The notes beneath the pieces are model-generated. The model had not been told where the DNA came from. It saw nothing but the letters and a program-made list of their open reading frames with translations, and made no database searches. 64,000 bases of DNA, taken from the NCBI GenBank assembly GCA_013365325.1, contig JABVXV010000025.1:186001-250000 (forward strand), read 5' to 3'. Of the stretch, positions 40,927 through 53,287 are shown piece by piece. Position numbers and translations under genes: made by a program. Source of the stretch: Dipetalonema caudispina. Its lineage: Eukaryota > Nematoda > Chromadorea > Rhabditida > Onchocercidae. The number at the start of each line of letters is the position of its first letter. The stretch's first letter is position 1.

Positions 40927-43558
40927 CACCTTCAATATTATCATTCAACTAATAAGTACTGAATTCTTGCAAAAATGAGCAAACCCTAAGCATATCAATT
41001 CGATCACAGAAGCATTGGAAAGAGAATAAGCATTATATATGAAGACTGCTCTTATAAACCTGATATCACCATGGTTTAATTTACATTTCATATAAACTTT
41101 GAGCGGAAGAGTTGTTGATCAGCTCGATCGATTGTTTAACCACAAAAGCTAGCAATGACTTCAAATGATGACATCTCAATTTTTGATGGTAAATAGCTGA
41201 ACTGTTCAACGGTTTACGGTTATATCTGAATTAAAAAATATTTGCCACATGATTGATCAACGTGCTGTAGCTTCTTGGAAGAATCATTTTTCATCAATAA
41301 AATTCATCACATTAAAATGCCTTCCTCCGATGATCATCTTTAGATTAACTTCAATAAACACTAAACATAATAAGGAATAATTAATATTTGCCAATTTCCA
41401 GCATGTCGCTTTTGCAAGAATACCATTGCTACGATATCTTCAAAATTGTCGAATCTCTTTTTATTATAGGAATATTTCGGATTTGAGTTAAATCCGGTAT
41501 ATAGTTGATACGGATAGCATAACTTCACAGGCTCTCTATCTCATACTTTTTCTACGGAATAATCTTTTTTCCCTTCCATTGATTTTTCTAGCCAATGTCT
41601 TCACGTACATCTCACATGTAGGAAATGTACTGTCACGGAAACACGTGGAAGTTTTATATATATCATCAACACGGAGAAGAAGCGTGGATAAAAAGATACA
41701 TATCAAATAAGGTTTAGCTTATTCACGCATATTTGCCATTAGAGAATCATTTGATGCCATACTTATCTTCTTATTGTAATAGCAGAATGATTTACCTGTT
41801 TTTCTCATAACTTTTTCCTTACCCTACACTATCATACTCATCCACCGCGATTTGTCAGGCGTTACCCGAAAGTATAATTTCACCCAACATTTATCTCCCA
41901 ACAGATGTAACATATCAATTATGTCATGCCTGGTCATCCGCCAGTATATTTGTTTAAATTGAATGTTGTGAGCGGTAGTTGTATTGATGGCGGCTTAATC
42001 CATTTGGCTCATTCATCCGTTAACATATCAAATACCTTTACTCATCCTCTCCTGATGCATTTGCATGCATGCATTCTGCAAGCATAATTGTTCATTGCAT
42101 TCTATCTGCTGTTATTTCTAAATTCATGGTATGAATTTCAAATGTGAGCTACCTCAAACTCTGTTCTCCTTTCTACCAGTCAGTAATCAAAAACAGATTT
42201 TAATTGAAGAAAGTTAAAACTTGGTTCTTGAAATTTTAAAATTAAAATTGAAATTAAAACTTGCTCATATTTCCCGCCAGTTCACAATTTATGTCAATAA
42301 TTTTTTTGTATTTTTTATTTATCAATTTGATATGTAAATAGTTAATGAGTGTTCAACGTAAAGAAATACCGCTAACTGTATTACCTCAACTGACAGTTCA
42401 TTTGGGGTTGTTACGGAAATTATTGCTAACAATGCTATTGTTGATGACAGTTGGTTAGCACTCTTTTGGATGTGATCAATCGGAGAGTTATCGATTATTT
42501 CAGATATTGCCTACAGATTATATATTTGGATATTTTTAGAAAATGATGATGGACGTGGATCTGTGATTCTTTCGTTTTAGAGTAAACTTTGTTAGAATTG
42601 AAAATTTGAATATCGCATAAGGAAGCGACTGATTCGACAATCCTGTTTCGTTACAACAACACGAATTGAACATTTCGAATTCAGGTTAAACTCCACTGTA
42701 TGATTGATGATATAGGATCAAGAATGGGAAGAGGTGGGCTTGAAACCCATTTTCAATCTACCAATATTTGTTATATCTGTCATTAACATCAAGAAATTAA
42801 TGATGTGTTTCTTATTTCATACAGATTTAGTCTTCCATACAAAAAATAATGAACTCTGTGACACTTCGTACAGTAACAATGTTAGATTGGTGATAGATAA
42901 TAATTGTTAATGATCATTGCTCAAGTAGCAAATAAGCCTCTTACAAGTCAACTTCAATCACATAATCCGCATCAAATGATCTGTATGGAATAATTAGATA
43001 GATCGTAATAGTTATTTAGAGAAAAGAAGAAGCAAAAATGAACAACTTCGCAACTCATTCTGAATTCAAATTTGCCGAATTATACAAGAGATTATGAAAA
43101 TTAGTAGATATTTTATTCCTCTTTAGTATTCGTAGTACAAATTGAGGCATTTTTGACTTCCCTCTAATATTACCTACCACTTTATCTATACTTTGAAGAT
43201 TCTTGATAGAGTTGTCTGCTTGCTACTGTTTGTGAACTGAAAACATTTCATGGTACTTCAAACTTAATTCCCTAAATGAATGCCCTATCATGTATCTCAT
43301 TCTGTTACTTCTTTTCTAATGAGTGCAATGGAAGAGGTTTATCATTTCAAATAAAGTATTTCTTCATAAAATAATTGTCTACATCATTGTTGGAAATGAC
43401 ATTCATGCATGCATTCGTTGTTTAAAAAAGTACTCAGTCACTGTACACATTATATACACCAAACTCGACGGTTACACTGTATTAACCTCTATTAAATTAA
43501 ATACACCATAATGATGTCCTTGATATCATTAAAATTTTACATCAACCATTTTTACCTG
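40927..43558. other. Divergent intergenic region
   Basis: About 2.6 kb between the 5' ends of the cubilin gene (minus) and the ankyrin gene (plus). It should hold both promoters. I see no coding segment, RNA gene or repeat family, and no regulatory motif I can name. Confidence 0.5.
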
Positions 43559-43568
43559 TTCTTTTCAG
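43559..43568 (+). promoter_or_regulatory. Probable trans-splice acceptor
   Basis: The sequence gttcttttcag lies 35 bases before the ATG at 43604. It matches the nematode acceptor consensus and is a likely spliced-leader addition site for the ankyrin gene. Confidence 0.5.
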
Positions 43569-43603
43569 TCGGCCAATTTATTCACAGAAGAACGAACGGT
43601 AGA

Positions 43604-46600
43604 ATGGCTGAAAATGAAAACAATCGTATTCAGATGGATTTTTTGGAAGTTTGCAGTTTCGGTGATTTAGAACAAGCAAAAGCAATGCTGAAGAGTGGGA
43701 AAATCGATCTACGATTTCGACATCATGGCAACGGATGGTTTGTTCTTGTTCATAACTTGAAACTGAGAAGTAATTTTTAATTTTATAGATATCTTCATCT
43801 ACCTACACCTTCCACCCATTTGGTTCTTTTATATTTTTTCTTTTTTCAAATTTGAAGATCTAAAATTAGTTTTAATGGAAGTAAGTTGTAATGCTTCAAT
43901 TCACTTCCTCATTCTCATGAAGAATTTAAAAATTTCACTAACTTTTATGGCTGTTGTTGTTGCCGTTCTCATTCTTCTCTCAGTTACCGAAAACCAATTT
44001 AACCCTATATCTACTATATTAGAATAGGTACTTTTTAATGAACATTTTCATGAGAATAAAATAAAAAAAAGATTGGGAACAGCATAAACTTATCCTAATT
44101 TTAGGTTTCGATTTAGGCGTAATTGGCTTGAATATTTAGTGGCTTCAATGTAACTTGTTTCCAACTATGTATTGTAAAACATTCACTGAGCTCATGAGGT
44201 CACGTGTTCATCATTTTTGCAGCTGATATGAATGGAACTTCTGAGTGATGTAGGCTAGAAGATTGATGAGAATTGGAAACAAATGAGATTACCGTTTATT
44301 ATTCTTATTGAGAATGCTGTTCACCATTGTTTTTTTCTATATTGCAAAGTTCAATGGCTAACCTTTGCAGCTTATTCAAAAGTATTTCGTTGCGGATCAC
44401 AGGTCTGTAGTTACTTATCTTTTTAATTGTTCAACGGTAATTAATTTCGAAAAGAAAATATTCTCAAACTGATAGTGAGATCGTTCACTAATGTTTACTT
44501 CATTATCATCTAAGTAATGTGACTGTGTGTCATTAAACATTTTCGTGCATCTCTTTGCGCACATTATTATTCTTTTGGCGGTACATCTTGGTGACAGATG
44601 ACGTTGGCATAAATAGGTTTCGGTAATTAATGATAGTGTTGATAAATAAATATCATCAGTCAAAAGTAAAAGAAGATTAAACAATTTCGAATCCGTTGAC
44701 TAACCTAAAGTTTTTGCAATTCATAGGCATGAGAATCTTTTTTAAATGAATGAAAAAATGAGAAGGAAGGAAATAAATGCTTCCTGATGTTTCCTTTTGC
44801 ATATTGTTAATATTCTTTGCTGAAGTTTGAAAGGCATTTAAGCTACCTTATTACGGTCATTTATTTCAAAAAGTTTATCTTATCTAACCATAACTTTGGT
44901 AACATAAAGAAACTGGAAGTTTGACATGAATTTATAGACATTGTTAATTTCTTCTTCGCCGCCAATTTTTGACTGTTAAATTCTACGCTTACAGTTTGCT
45001 TCTGATTTTTATGAACTAAATTCAAACATTGAAGCAATAGTCTTGTGGCCATGTCATTTGCTTGTGAGATATTAATGATCTTCGATATTCCAATGTTTCA
45101 TTTTAAGAAAATCTGTGTTCGAACTAATCTTTTATTCGGTTCTTTGATTGATATCAATCAATAACAGTGCATCTTTTCACTATTCAACTATTCACGATAA
45201 ACAGTATTCGATTGAAATCGTTCTTGCTTACAATCTACCATTTTTATGAAAATTACAAAATTCCTTTGGATTTCTGATTATAATTTCCAACCAGACATAA
45301 TTGTTGAAAGTTATATGAAATGAGATCTGTGACTACGTTGTCATATTTCTTTTATCATTTGTTTCTGCAACCAGCTATATAATTTTGATTTTACTTTAAT
45401 GTTTATTAGTTAACATTCATTTTTTTGCAAATGTAGAAGGATTCCCCCTTCACACTCCCACTGTTCAACTTCTAATTCTTAAAAGAATTATAGCAGTAAA
45501 TGAATGTTTTAAGATGTCTTTATGAGAAGTTTTAAACCATTCTTCATCATAGTTATAGTTTCGTTCTACTTTATGGTACATTTTTTGTCCACCGTCCAAT
45601 TTGATATGTATATACCAAAAAAGAGCTAATTCGAAATTATTGAATTTTTTCATCAAAGCTTGTGTAAATTATGGTTTATTTATAAAGTAATGTAATAGTT
45701 ACGATTTCATATTTTAGGACCGCTCTCCACTGGGCAGCTCGACGCAATCATCAGGAAATTGTTGAACTTCTTCTGCAAGCCGGTTTTGATGCAAAATCAC
45801 CTGCAAAAGATGGGAAAACACCTCTGGATTTAGTAACTAGCGAGGCTGTGAAGGAAATTCTTAAACAACCTGTAAATATTAAAGCAAGTCAGGAAGGTAC
45901 ATTTTCTGTAGTATCGGGATCGGGGGAGATTCACTTGAGCTTTTAATTCGCAAACAATGATGTGCAAATGAAGTAGGGAAAAGTGTAATTTTCTGCTGAA
46001 AATTATAAGCTGAAATATGACCCCTTCACGTGTATATAACTTTATTGCCATCGCACTTCCAGATTCTCATGCAGATCCGGTCAATCATGAAATTAACTCT
46101 ACTGAAAAGCTTGATTCCTTGCATCACTCTCGATTTCTTCTTGTCCGAACAAGGTGATTCTTTTTACTTTAGTTTTGTATATTCGGTTTTTTTCTTTTTT
46201 TTTTTGTGATCATTTTGAAAAGTATAGCCAACAAACTTACTCAACTCCATATATAACAAATATAAAAATAATAAAAACCAAACAGAAAAAGAAAAAAACA
46301 ACGCCCAAAAAACCTATACCTTTTCAAAATATAATTCAATAATTAAACTAAAAGAGCAAACAATAAAAACAACAAATGAGAAATTTCATATGATTCTAAA
46401 ACTGTTGTAGAATCACTTCATTGCAAAAATTTCGACTGCAACAGTTATTTAAGATATTCTTGTTTCGAGTAGGTAGAAAATTGCTGTGATAGAAAAAATT
46501 TTAATCAAAACAATTGCACTGGCTGTATTCCTTTTCTCATATGAACAAGAGATTTCAGCATTGAGAATGGAAAAGAATGTTTCAAACGTGTTTCTCTTTC

Positions 46601-48352
46601 CGGATGTGGCTCTATTGATGTTTTGAAGTTGACAATTGAAAGAGCCATGAAAAAAGGGAAAGTTTTGGAAGTGATCACATTGCCAGATAAGGTGAAAATA
46701 AAGACAGAAGAGCAAATTAGAAATTTGGAAAATCATCAGAAAGTAGAAGTTGTCTTCAGCTCAGCTGTAATGAACAAGGTACTTTTGCTCTTATTTAAAA
46801 TTTATTGAAGCATTGAGAAAGGGAAGACAATAACTTTTCCAAAGGTTCAAAAACAATATTATTCGTTTAGTTTTGCATGTATGGAACGATCTTGAATTAT
46901 TTGAAAAAAATACAGGAAACGAGCTGTTCAGAGAAATTATCACCGGATGAGGACAAAATTACGCATTCAAAGTATGCGCCTACGTTGGAGAAGAAATTTG
47001 TCAGTGTAATTAATGAATATTTGAATGAACCGGAATCTTATGGGGAATCAATTGATAATATCATATCACTTAACGATACTAGTAATTGTACTAATGTTGA
47101 TGATTCTTTCAGTAGAATGAAAGGCTCAGGTAACGCTTAAATCTTTTTTCTCCCCTCTTGCCTTTGTGATCTTTTGGCACTTTGCTGAGAGCATTCCATA
47201 ACACAGGTAATTACAAAAAAATAAATAAAGTTGATTTTAACTCCGGAGTAACGCATTACTGTCTCAATCACCTTTATCATTCCTCTCTTCCGATTTGCAG
47301 GATTCCTTCGGCACAACTATTATTCACTTTTATCACTATGATAAAATGATTTACGGATGATTTGTGGTTGAATTTTATTCCTTGAAATTTTAATTTTTGT
47401 TATTTCTAATTAATCGACGGTGTTTATTCCAGATTCATTCCCTAAAGAGCAGCTGATGAATACCGAAGTAGCTGTTACATCCGAATTCTCGTTAACTGCT
47501 CAGTCATCCAGTTCTATTACTAATATTATAGTTCCACCAAAAATATTAGCGAAAGAGATGATTAAGCTGCAAGCGGTTAGCTCACAATAAAATAACGATG
47601 AAATCAATTTGGATAAAGCTGTACAAACTGATTGCATTCTTCTACTTAACTTAATAAGCCACTTCAAAAATTCATTTGATCGATAAATTACCTGTAGATG
47701 ATAGAATCTCTTAGTTAGCAAATAAACTTTGAATGCCTACATTTTTTCTGTTCAATCATTAGTCTTTTAATTCATTGCTTTTGACGCTTACAACTTAAAG
47801 ATTTTTTATATATCATAGATGAAATGGAATTTGATAACTTATTTCTAGATACGAGAATCGGAAACAAAAGAAGATTATAAGTTAGCAGGATTCGAAAGCA
47901 AGGTAGAAACGGATTCTGTAATATTGTCACTGTCACCAGAGGTCGATGTAAATGCCAGCACTGTTTATTATATTGCTAAGTCGAATTGTTTTGCCGCTGT
48001 TCGGGTACAGTTATATTTTCTCTTTTCAAACTATAAGTATTGTTTGCTTGATCTGATTATAGTAAAATGTAAGTTAAGCACATTAGCTCAGGTTTATGGT
48101 CATTTTATTCAATTGGAATTTAACTATCGAATGTAGGCAGTGCATCTTCTTCAGTTGATATTAGTGAGGTCTGTATTCTGCGAATGCAAGTTTTACATAT
48201 TTGCCAACTGATAAGCACACATGTTATTACAGGAAGAATGGGATGAAGTTATCGTCAAGGACATTTCGTACAAACGAACACTTCAAATAGCATTGCTTGT
48301 TGGTTGTATTGTTGGTTTTGGTGGTTTAACTTATATGCTTTACAAGAAGTGA
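43604..48352 (+). CDS. ANKRD40-like ankyrin protein, predicted tail anchor
   Basis: Exons proposed: 43604-43737, 45718-45896, 46063-46153, 46559-46778, 46916-47129, 47433-47575, 47849-48004 and 48233-48352, about 418 residues. The N-terminal part holds ankyrin repeats (GNGWTALHWAARRNHQEIV spans the first junction, whose codon is split correctly). Next comes the segment SRFLLVRTS...ENHQKVEVVF, which resembles the conserved C-terminal domain of vertebrate ANKRD40. The middle is acidic and low in conservation. The last exon encodes a hydrophobic stretch, LQIALLVGCIVGFGGLTYML, followed by YKK and stop, which looks like a tail anchor. The join between the last two exons is uncertain: a stronger donor near 48068 and a small exon at about 48137-48168 would also keep phase. 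A polyadenylation signal lies at 48390-48395. Molecular function is unknown. Confidence 0.82.
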
Positions 48353-48647
48353 AAAAATTGAGCAGTTGTAATTGTTGAAAACTTTCCGAAATAAAGAATT
48401 TTCTTTGTATTTCTTTGTTACTATGTTTTAGTGGATGGTTGTTCAGATTTTTGTCCCAATTTTCAAAAAAGTTTCATTTTTTTTTTGAGCTTCTTACAAA
48501 ATAGAAATATTGCCGTATTAATTGCTCCTTCATTTTTCTTTGTTTATATATTGCTGAAAACTTTGATTTCAGATTTAATTCCAAGAGAGTAATGTAAGAA
48601 TTAAGCTAATTTAATTACATTTTTATCAAAAACTTTTTTTATAGGAG

Positions 48648-49259
48648 AAAAACGTGAATGTAACATTCTCGCATCTTTTGTTTTTTGGTGACATCTTTCA
48701 TTCTTTTTTTAAAAAATTCAGCTTGAAGATATATTCGGCATCAAAAGATCCAGATAAATTTGAATTTTATAAATTTAATGAAAATTATAAAAGCTATTCA
48801 CCTGCAGACTTTCTTATCATGAAATCTGTGGTAAATAAAATAGGTTAACAGGGGAATTACCTCACAAAATTTCGTTTCATTGGTTTTATTTCGTTTTCTT
48901 TAATTTTAATTTCTTAATTTCAATATAATTTCTTTCACACATACAATTACAGACCAAAAATTTTCCACCCTTCTAGTTTATTCCAAACTCAAATCTCTTA
49001 TATTTTCTCTTTGTAACCTGAAGTACTCAAATATGGAAATGTATCGCTTCTTTTGAAAATTGAAAATCAAAAGTACTATCGCAAGCTATTTTACAAGATT
49101 CTTGATAGTTTCTGTCGTAAAATTGAACCTTATCGTGGTATTAAAAAACTGGCTAGAATTCAAAGGGATGCAACTTGTAATGCTTTCATGGCAAACAACT
49201 TCAAGGCTGGATCACTGCAGCTGGACCATGGTGTAGCTTTTCTTATACTAGTTTTGTAG
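48648..49259 (+). other. Two possible exons of an unrecognised gene or relic
   Basis: Two plus-strand stretches look coding. One is about 48720-48831, after a good acceptor (aaaaaattcag) and before a GTAAAT donor; its protein contains FEFYKFNENYKSYSPADF. The other is about 49021-49259, whose protein contains YYRKLFYKILDSFCRKIEPY and ends at a stop. No start exon or family could be identified. They may be a small nematode-specific gene or a decayed one. Confidence 0.3.
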
Positions 49260-50561
49260 CTAATATAAGAAAGACTAACAAAAAAGTTCAAAATCAACAA
49301 AATTTGCTGAATGGCAGTTGATAAGAAAGCTCGAAGGAAGAAATTCTGGAAGAAAAAAACAAAGCTTCGTTTTTCTATATTTATAAAACTAAAGATTGTG
49401 ATTTCTACTTCATGAATTAGATGTTTGATACCTTACATCACCTTTATGAATTTTAATATCAGATGATTTCATTATTAAATTTCTTAGAGAATCATTTTCA
49501 GGATGATCAGAATCTCTTTGGTTAACGGGTATGAATAGACTGCAACAAAAGGCATAATAAAGAAAGGTCATAAAAGTTTACAGAGAGAGAATGCCTCATC
49601 TCATTGGTAAGTAAACAATTGGTAAACAATCTGATTAGCTTGTAAATATGGTAGATAAGCTGAAAATGAAGTGACCCTAAGCGTTGAACATCAGATGATC
49701 AGCAATGGTACAAAGGTGAAATATATGAACCGAATGATCGATCACTTTGTTTGGCTAAGTTTTTAGTTTCATTTTTTGCAATATCACAGATAAGTTAAAG
49801 CTTCTGTTGTGTAATCATTCATTTCTAAGAATTTTAAATGTGTGCCGTATCCAATGACAAATAGTGCGGGCAAAATTTTTTATTAAATAACAGATGGAAC
49901 GAATCACTTTTATAGTTAAATTTCTCTCTTTATACATTTCATTCAAAAATTCTTTCAGGAAGCAAAAGATTGACAGCAATAAACGAAAGAAATGAATAAA
50001 AATGAAAATGAGTGGAATAAGAAAAGCTTTTAATTAAACGGTGGAGAATGTTAGTTGGATTTTCTTCACTGAACAGAAGGTCTGTAATTTTGTGATATTA
50101 GTACCGGAACATATAATACATGGATCAACAAAAGGTGAGAATTGGGGTTGTTAAGTATTAGGTAGAAGTTTTTTTTTTTCCCTTTAAAACTTAATTATTT
50201 ATGATCGAATAGAAAAAAAAAGAATAAGAATGAGGTAAAAAAATAATTTTGATTTAGAGGTGAGAGAAGAGGAAAATACGGTTAATATTGTATTTCTAAA
50301 TGTATTATTCGTTCGATTTGATTTCTTTTTTTTTTTTTTTTTTTATTGTTATTTACCGATGTTTCTTGAATATGAAATGATTCTATCCTGTTGTTGCTGA
50401 TGATTTTTACTGTTTGATATCTCTTAGATATTCCATTCTATTCTATCCTCCATTAGTTTTCTAATTCATATGAGAATGTCGTATCATATAAAAGAATTAG
50501 GTAAAGTTAATTTTGTTAATATCAGTGCAATTAAAAGTTATCTCCTATATGGGATTCTTTA

Positions 50562-50564
<3 letters not shown>
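49260..50564. other. Intergenic, no gene recognised
   Basis: AT-rich spacer with homopolymer runs, including about 21 T's near 50325-50344. Nothing coding or structural was recognised. Confidence 0.5.

Positions 50565-50605
<41 letters not shown>
50565..50605. repeat. (TG)n / (CA)n microsatellite
   Basis: About 20 uninterrupted TG units. On the minus strand this is a CA repeat beginning about ten bases after the GTP cyclohydrolase stop codon, so it lies in that gene's 3' untranslated region. Confidence 0.97.
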
Positions 50606-50608
<3 letters not shown>

Positions 50609-50614
50609 ATAATA

Positions 50615-51725
50615 TCAAGTTTTGATTAATTTCAAGAATTCTTCTCTCGTTTTTGCATCCTCTCGAAAAACATCCATCATACAACTGGTAATTGTAACTG
50701 CGTTGATTTTCTGAATACCACGCATAACCATGCACATATGACTAGAATATGCTAATTATTTTTTATTACTTTCGATTATTCTTGCTTATCAGTTAGAAAG
50801 TTTTATTATGTATGAAGTATTCTTGCACATACCAAAAGTTCTCCTTAATTTTAATCGTAATATTTGAATTATTAAATTATTTTAAAGTATGAAAAAAGGA
50901 TAAAAGTAATTAATTCTTATAAAAATCAAATGATAAACAAACCTAGCTTCTATAACAACACCAACACCAAATGGTTGTATCGCTTTGATTAATGCTGTTG
51001 CTATTTGCTTTGTTAATCGTTCTTGCACTAAATTATTATTATCATTCACTTATCATTTATCACTATACGAGAAATCATATCAACAAGTAGTCTGCATGAG
51101 TTTATTGTAGAAGCTCAGATAATTGAATCAGCGATCTATGGATTGAAAGAAATGAATTATTATTTCAGGCTAAAAAAGTTGAAAATTTGTCAGCATTTAT
51201 TAATTAATTGAGATTTATTACAATCAAATTCAACCTTGTAAACGTCGGCTAAACATTTCAACAATGCGGGCGATCTTGCTGAGACCCAAAATCTTCTTGT
51301 TCGGTATATAACCGATATGTGCCTTACCAACGAAAGGTACCAGGTGATGTTCACACAAGGAGAAAATCTCGATATCCTTAACGATCACCATATCATCATG
51401 ATCTTCATTAAACACTGCTCCATTAATCAAATCTAGAAGTAAGTTAAAGAGACGCAAGTTATGTTGATCACGAAAATCAAATACCTTTAATAATTTCGAA
51501 TGGAAGTTTATAGGTAAAAAATTCACCGTCGAAATTGTCTTCATAACCTTTAATGAAGAAAAGCATAGCTCGAGCAGCTCTCTCAGGAGTTCTAATTAAT
51601 CCTGGACGTTTGTAGTCATCGCCACAGTGTCGAATAATCGTTTCGTAGGCTTGACATAAATTTTCATGCTTTGTCGAAAACACCGACGAATTTTGCTCCA
51701 CATTACTGCACTGTTGCATCTGCAT
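50615..51725 (-). CDS. cat-4: GTP cyclohydrolase I
   Basis: Converts GTP to 7,8-dihydroneopterin triphosphate, the first and rate-limiting step of tetrahydrobiopterin synthesis. The cofactor serves aromatic amino acid hydroxylases for dopamine and serotonin synthesis and cuticle metabolism. Exons are 51485-51725, 51235-51432, 50943-51027 and 50615-50741; all phases match and give 216 residues. The zinc ligands are visible: C107 and H110 in [10 protein letters not shown], and C178 in HMCMVMRG. The spacing of 71 residues between the cysteines equals that of the human enzyme. The catalytic core is complete. The start at 51725 ([11 protein letters not shown]) gives a short N-terminal extension before the conserved helix; an upstream exon cannot be excluded. 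The symbol follows the C. elegans orthologue. Confidence 0.95.
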
Positions 51726-53287
51726 ATTTTTGTGTATTTTCTCGATGAAAAAAAGTTACACTTAGTTCTTTTTCTGCGTAGTTGTATGTCATTTTCAAAG
51801 AGGTTTATGCCAAAATTCAAAAGAACATTTGAGCTTAATGTCCAAAGTTAATATCAATTGTGAATGAAATATTTCTCTGCTAAGGCTTTTAAGCATATCA
51901 GCCTTAGGTCTACCTCTCGATTTTCAATCAAATATTCCAGAATTTGAAGCGCTTTAAGTTCATTTCCTTTTTCAAAAAATAAATCCTGAATCTTGTAGAT
52001 ACTGAGTTAACAGATAAACTAACTTCCTTTAATATCGTTAACAAAAAAGTGAACAAAAAAATAAAATGCTTGATTTAAAAATTTTTCGAACTATCACTTG
52101 AATTTTGCAAATTTTTCCACAAATATTTGAGTAGTTTTGAAAAAAAAAGTGAAGAACAACTTTCTTGGACTGATCAAAGTAATATATAAGGGAAATTTTC
52201 AGAATTATAGTCCTCCATCTTCGTGAGGAACCAAATTAACGCGAAGACTTTCATTAACCGAGGCGATAAAATGCTTATATTTACTTTGATATTTCACCTT
52301 TTTTTTTGGATTTACAGGGTTGAAAGGTTAAAAATGGTTATTGGAAGTCAATTGAATAGACTCGATGCTGTCAGGAGCAGTGTTATATTCCATTTTCATG
52401 TTTTTTACATCCCTTAAATAATATATCATCCTTTTTTTGTTTTTAATATCATTTGTATTCCATTGCTCCTAAGTAGTTCCGATGCCGACGTAGGAGACTA
52501 CTAGAAAAACTCGTTCCGGAAGTTATACATACTTATAGCTCCGCTATAGAAAAACGGAAGTATTCAACTTTGTTGTATAGCTAAAAAAAATGGACCAATT
52601 TTTGCCAATCAATCAGCCAGATAGTATAAATATTATTGCAATATATCTGTCTTATCCGATAGTTTTAAGCTTTATAAACAAGTAAAATGTGAATTGAAAG
52701 ACGGCACTATAGTAAAGCTGAAAGAAATTTGAGCAGCAATTGGAACCAAAATGAGGTATTTCCTGATGATTGGCGATATGTAATACCTTTCAGCTCTTAT
52801 ATGACACCATTTCAATCAAGCTTTTTATCGATTGGAGAATTTATATACAAACAGAATAATCATGCACGAATTAGTTTTTGTGCGGTATTTGAAAAATTGA
52901 ATAAAAAGAAGGATAGAAAGTGAAACTGAACTGAAGAAGAAAGAATACCGTAGATGAGGTCAGGAAGACTGAGAAGGCATTGGAAACTGTAAAGAAACGA
53001 AACAGAGGAAATATCTGATGTAAAGTAAAAAAATATAAATGCAAATAGAAAAACAAAAAGAGAATTTTGAAAATAAATTCTCTTTCACATGAAAATAAAT
53101 CAAAAACTGAGTGTTATTGTCATTGACAGTTTTGTCCACTGTTTTCATTGTTGCCTTATGTGTATATCTTTGTTCATCATGCAAATTTACCAAAATTCGT
53201 TACAAAATATCAGATAAGACATAATAAATCAGTTATTCAAGTTGATGCATTGATTTCCATCGGTCTGTTTTGATAGCAATCGGAAAA
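51726..53287. other. Divergent intergenic region
   Basis: About 1.6 kb between the 5' ends of GTP cyclohydrolase I (minus) and the first thrombospondin-domain gene (plus). Short open frames on both strands are AT-biased and show no family resemblance. No named regulatory motif was seen. Confidence 0.5.

Noticed and set aside
51666..53193. Several 60-77 codon frames on both strands
   Set aside because: Composition is that of chance AT-rich sequence, with no splice-bounded structure or recognisable motif.
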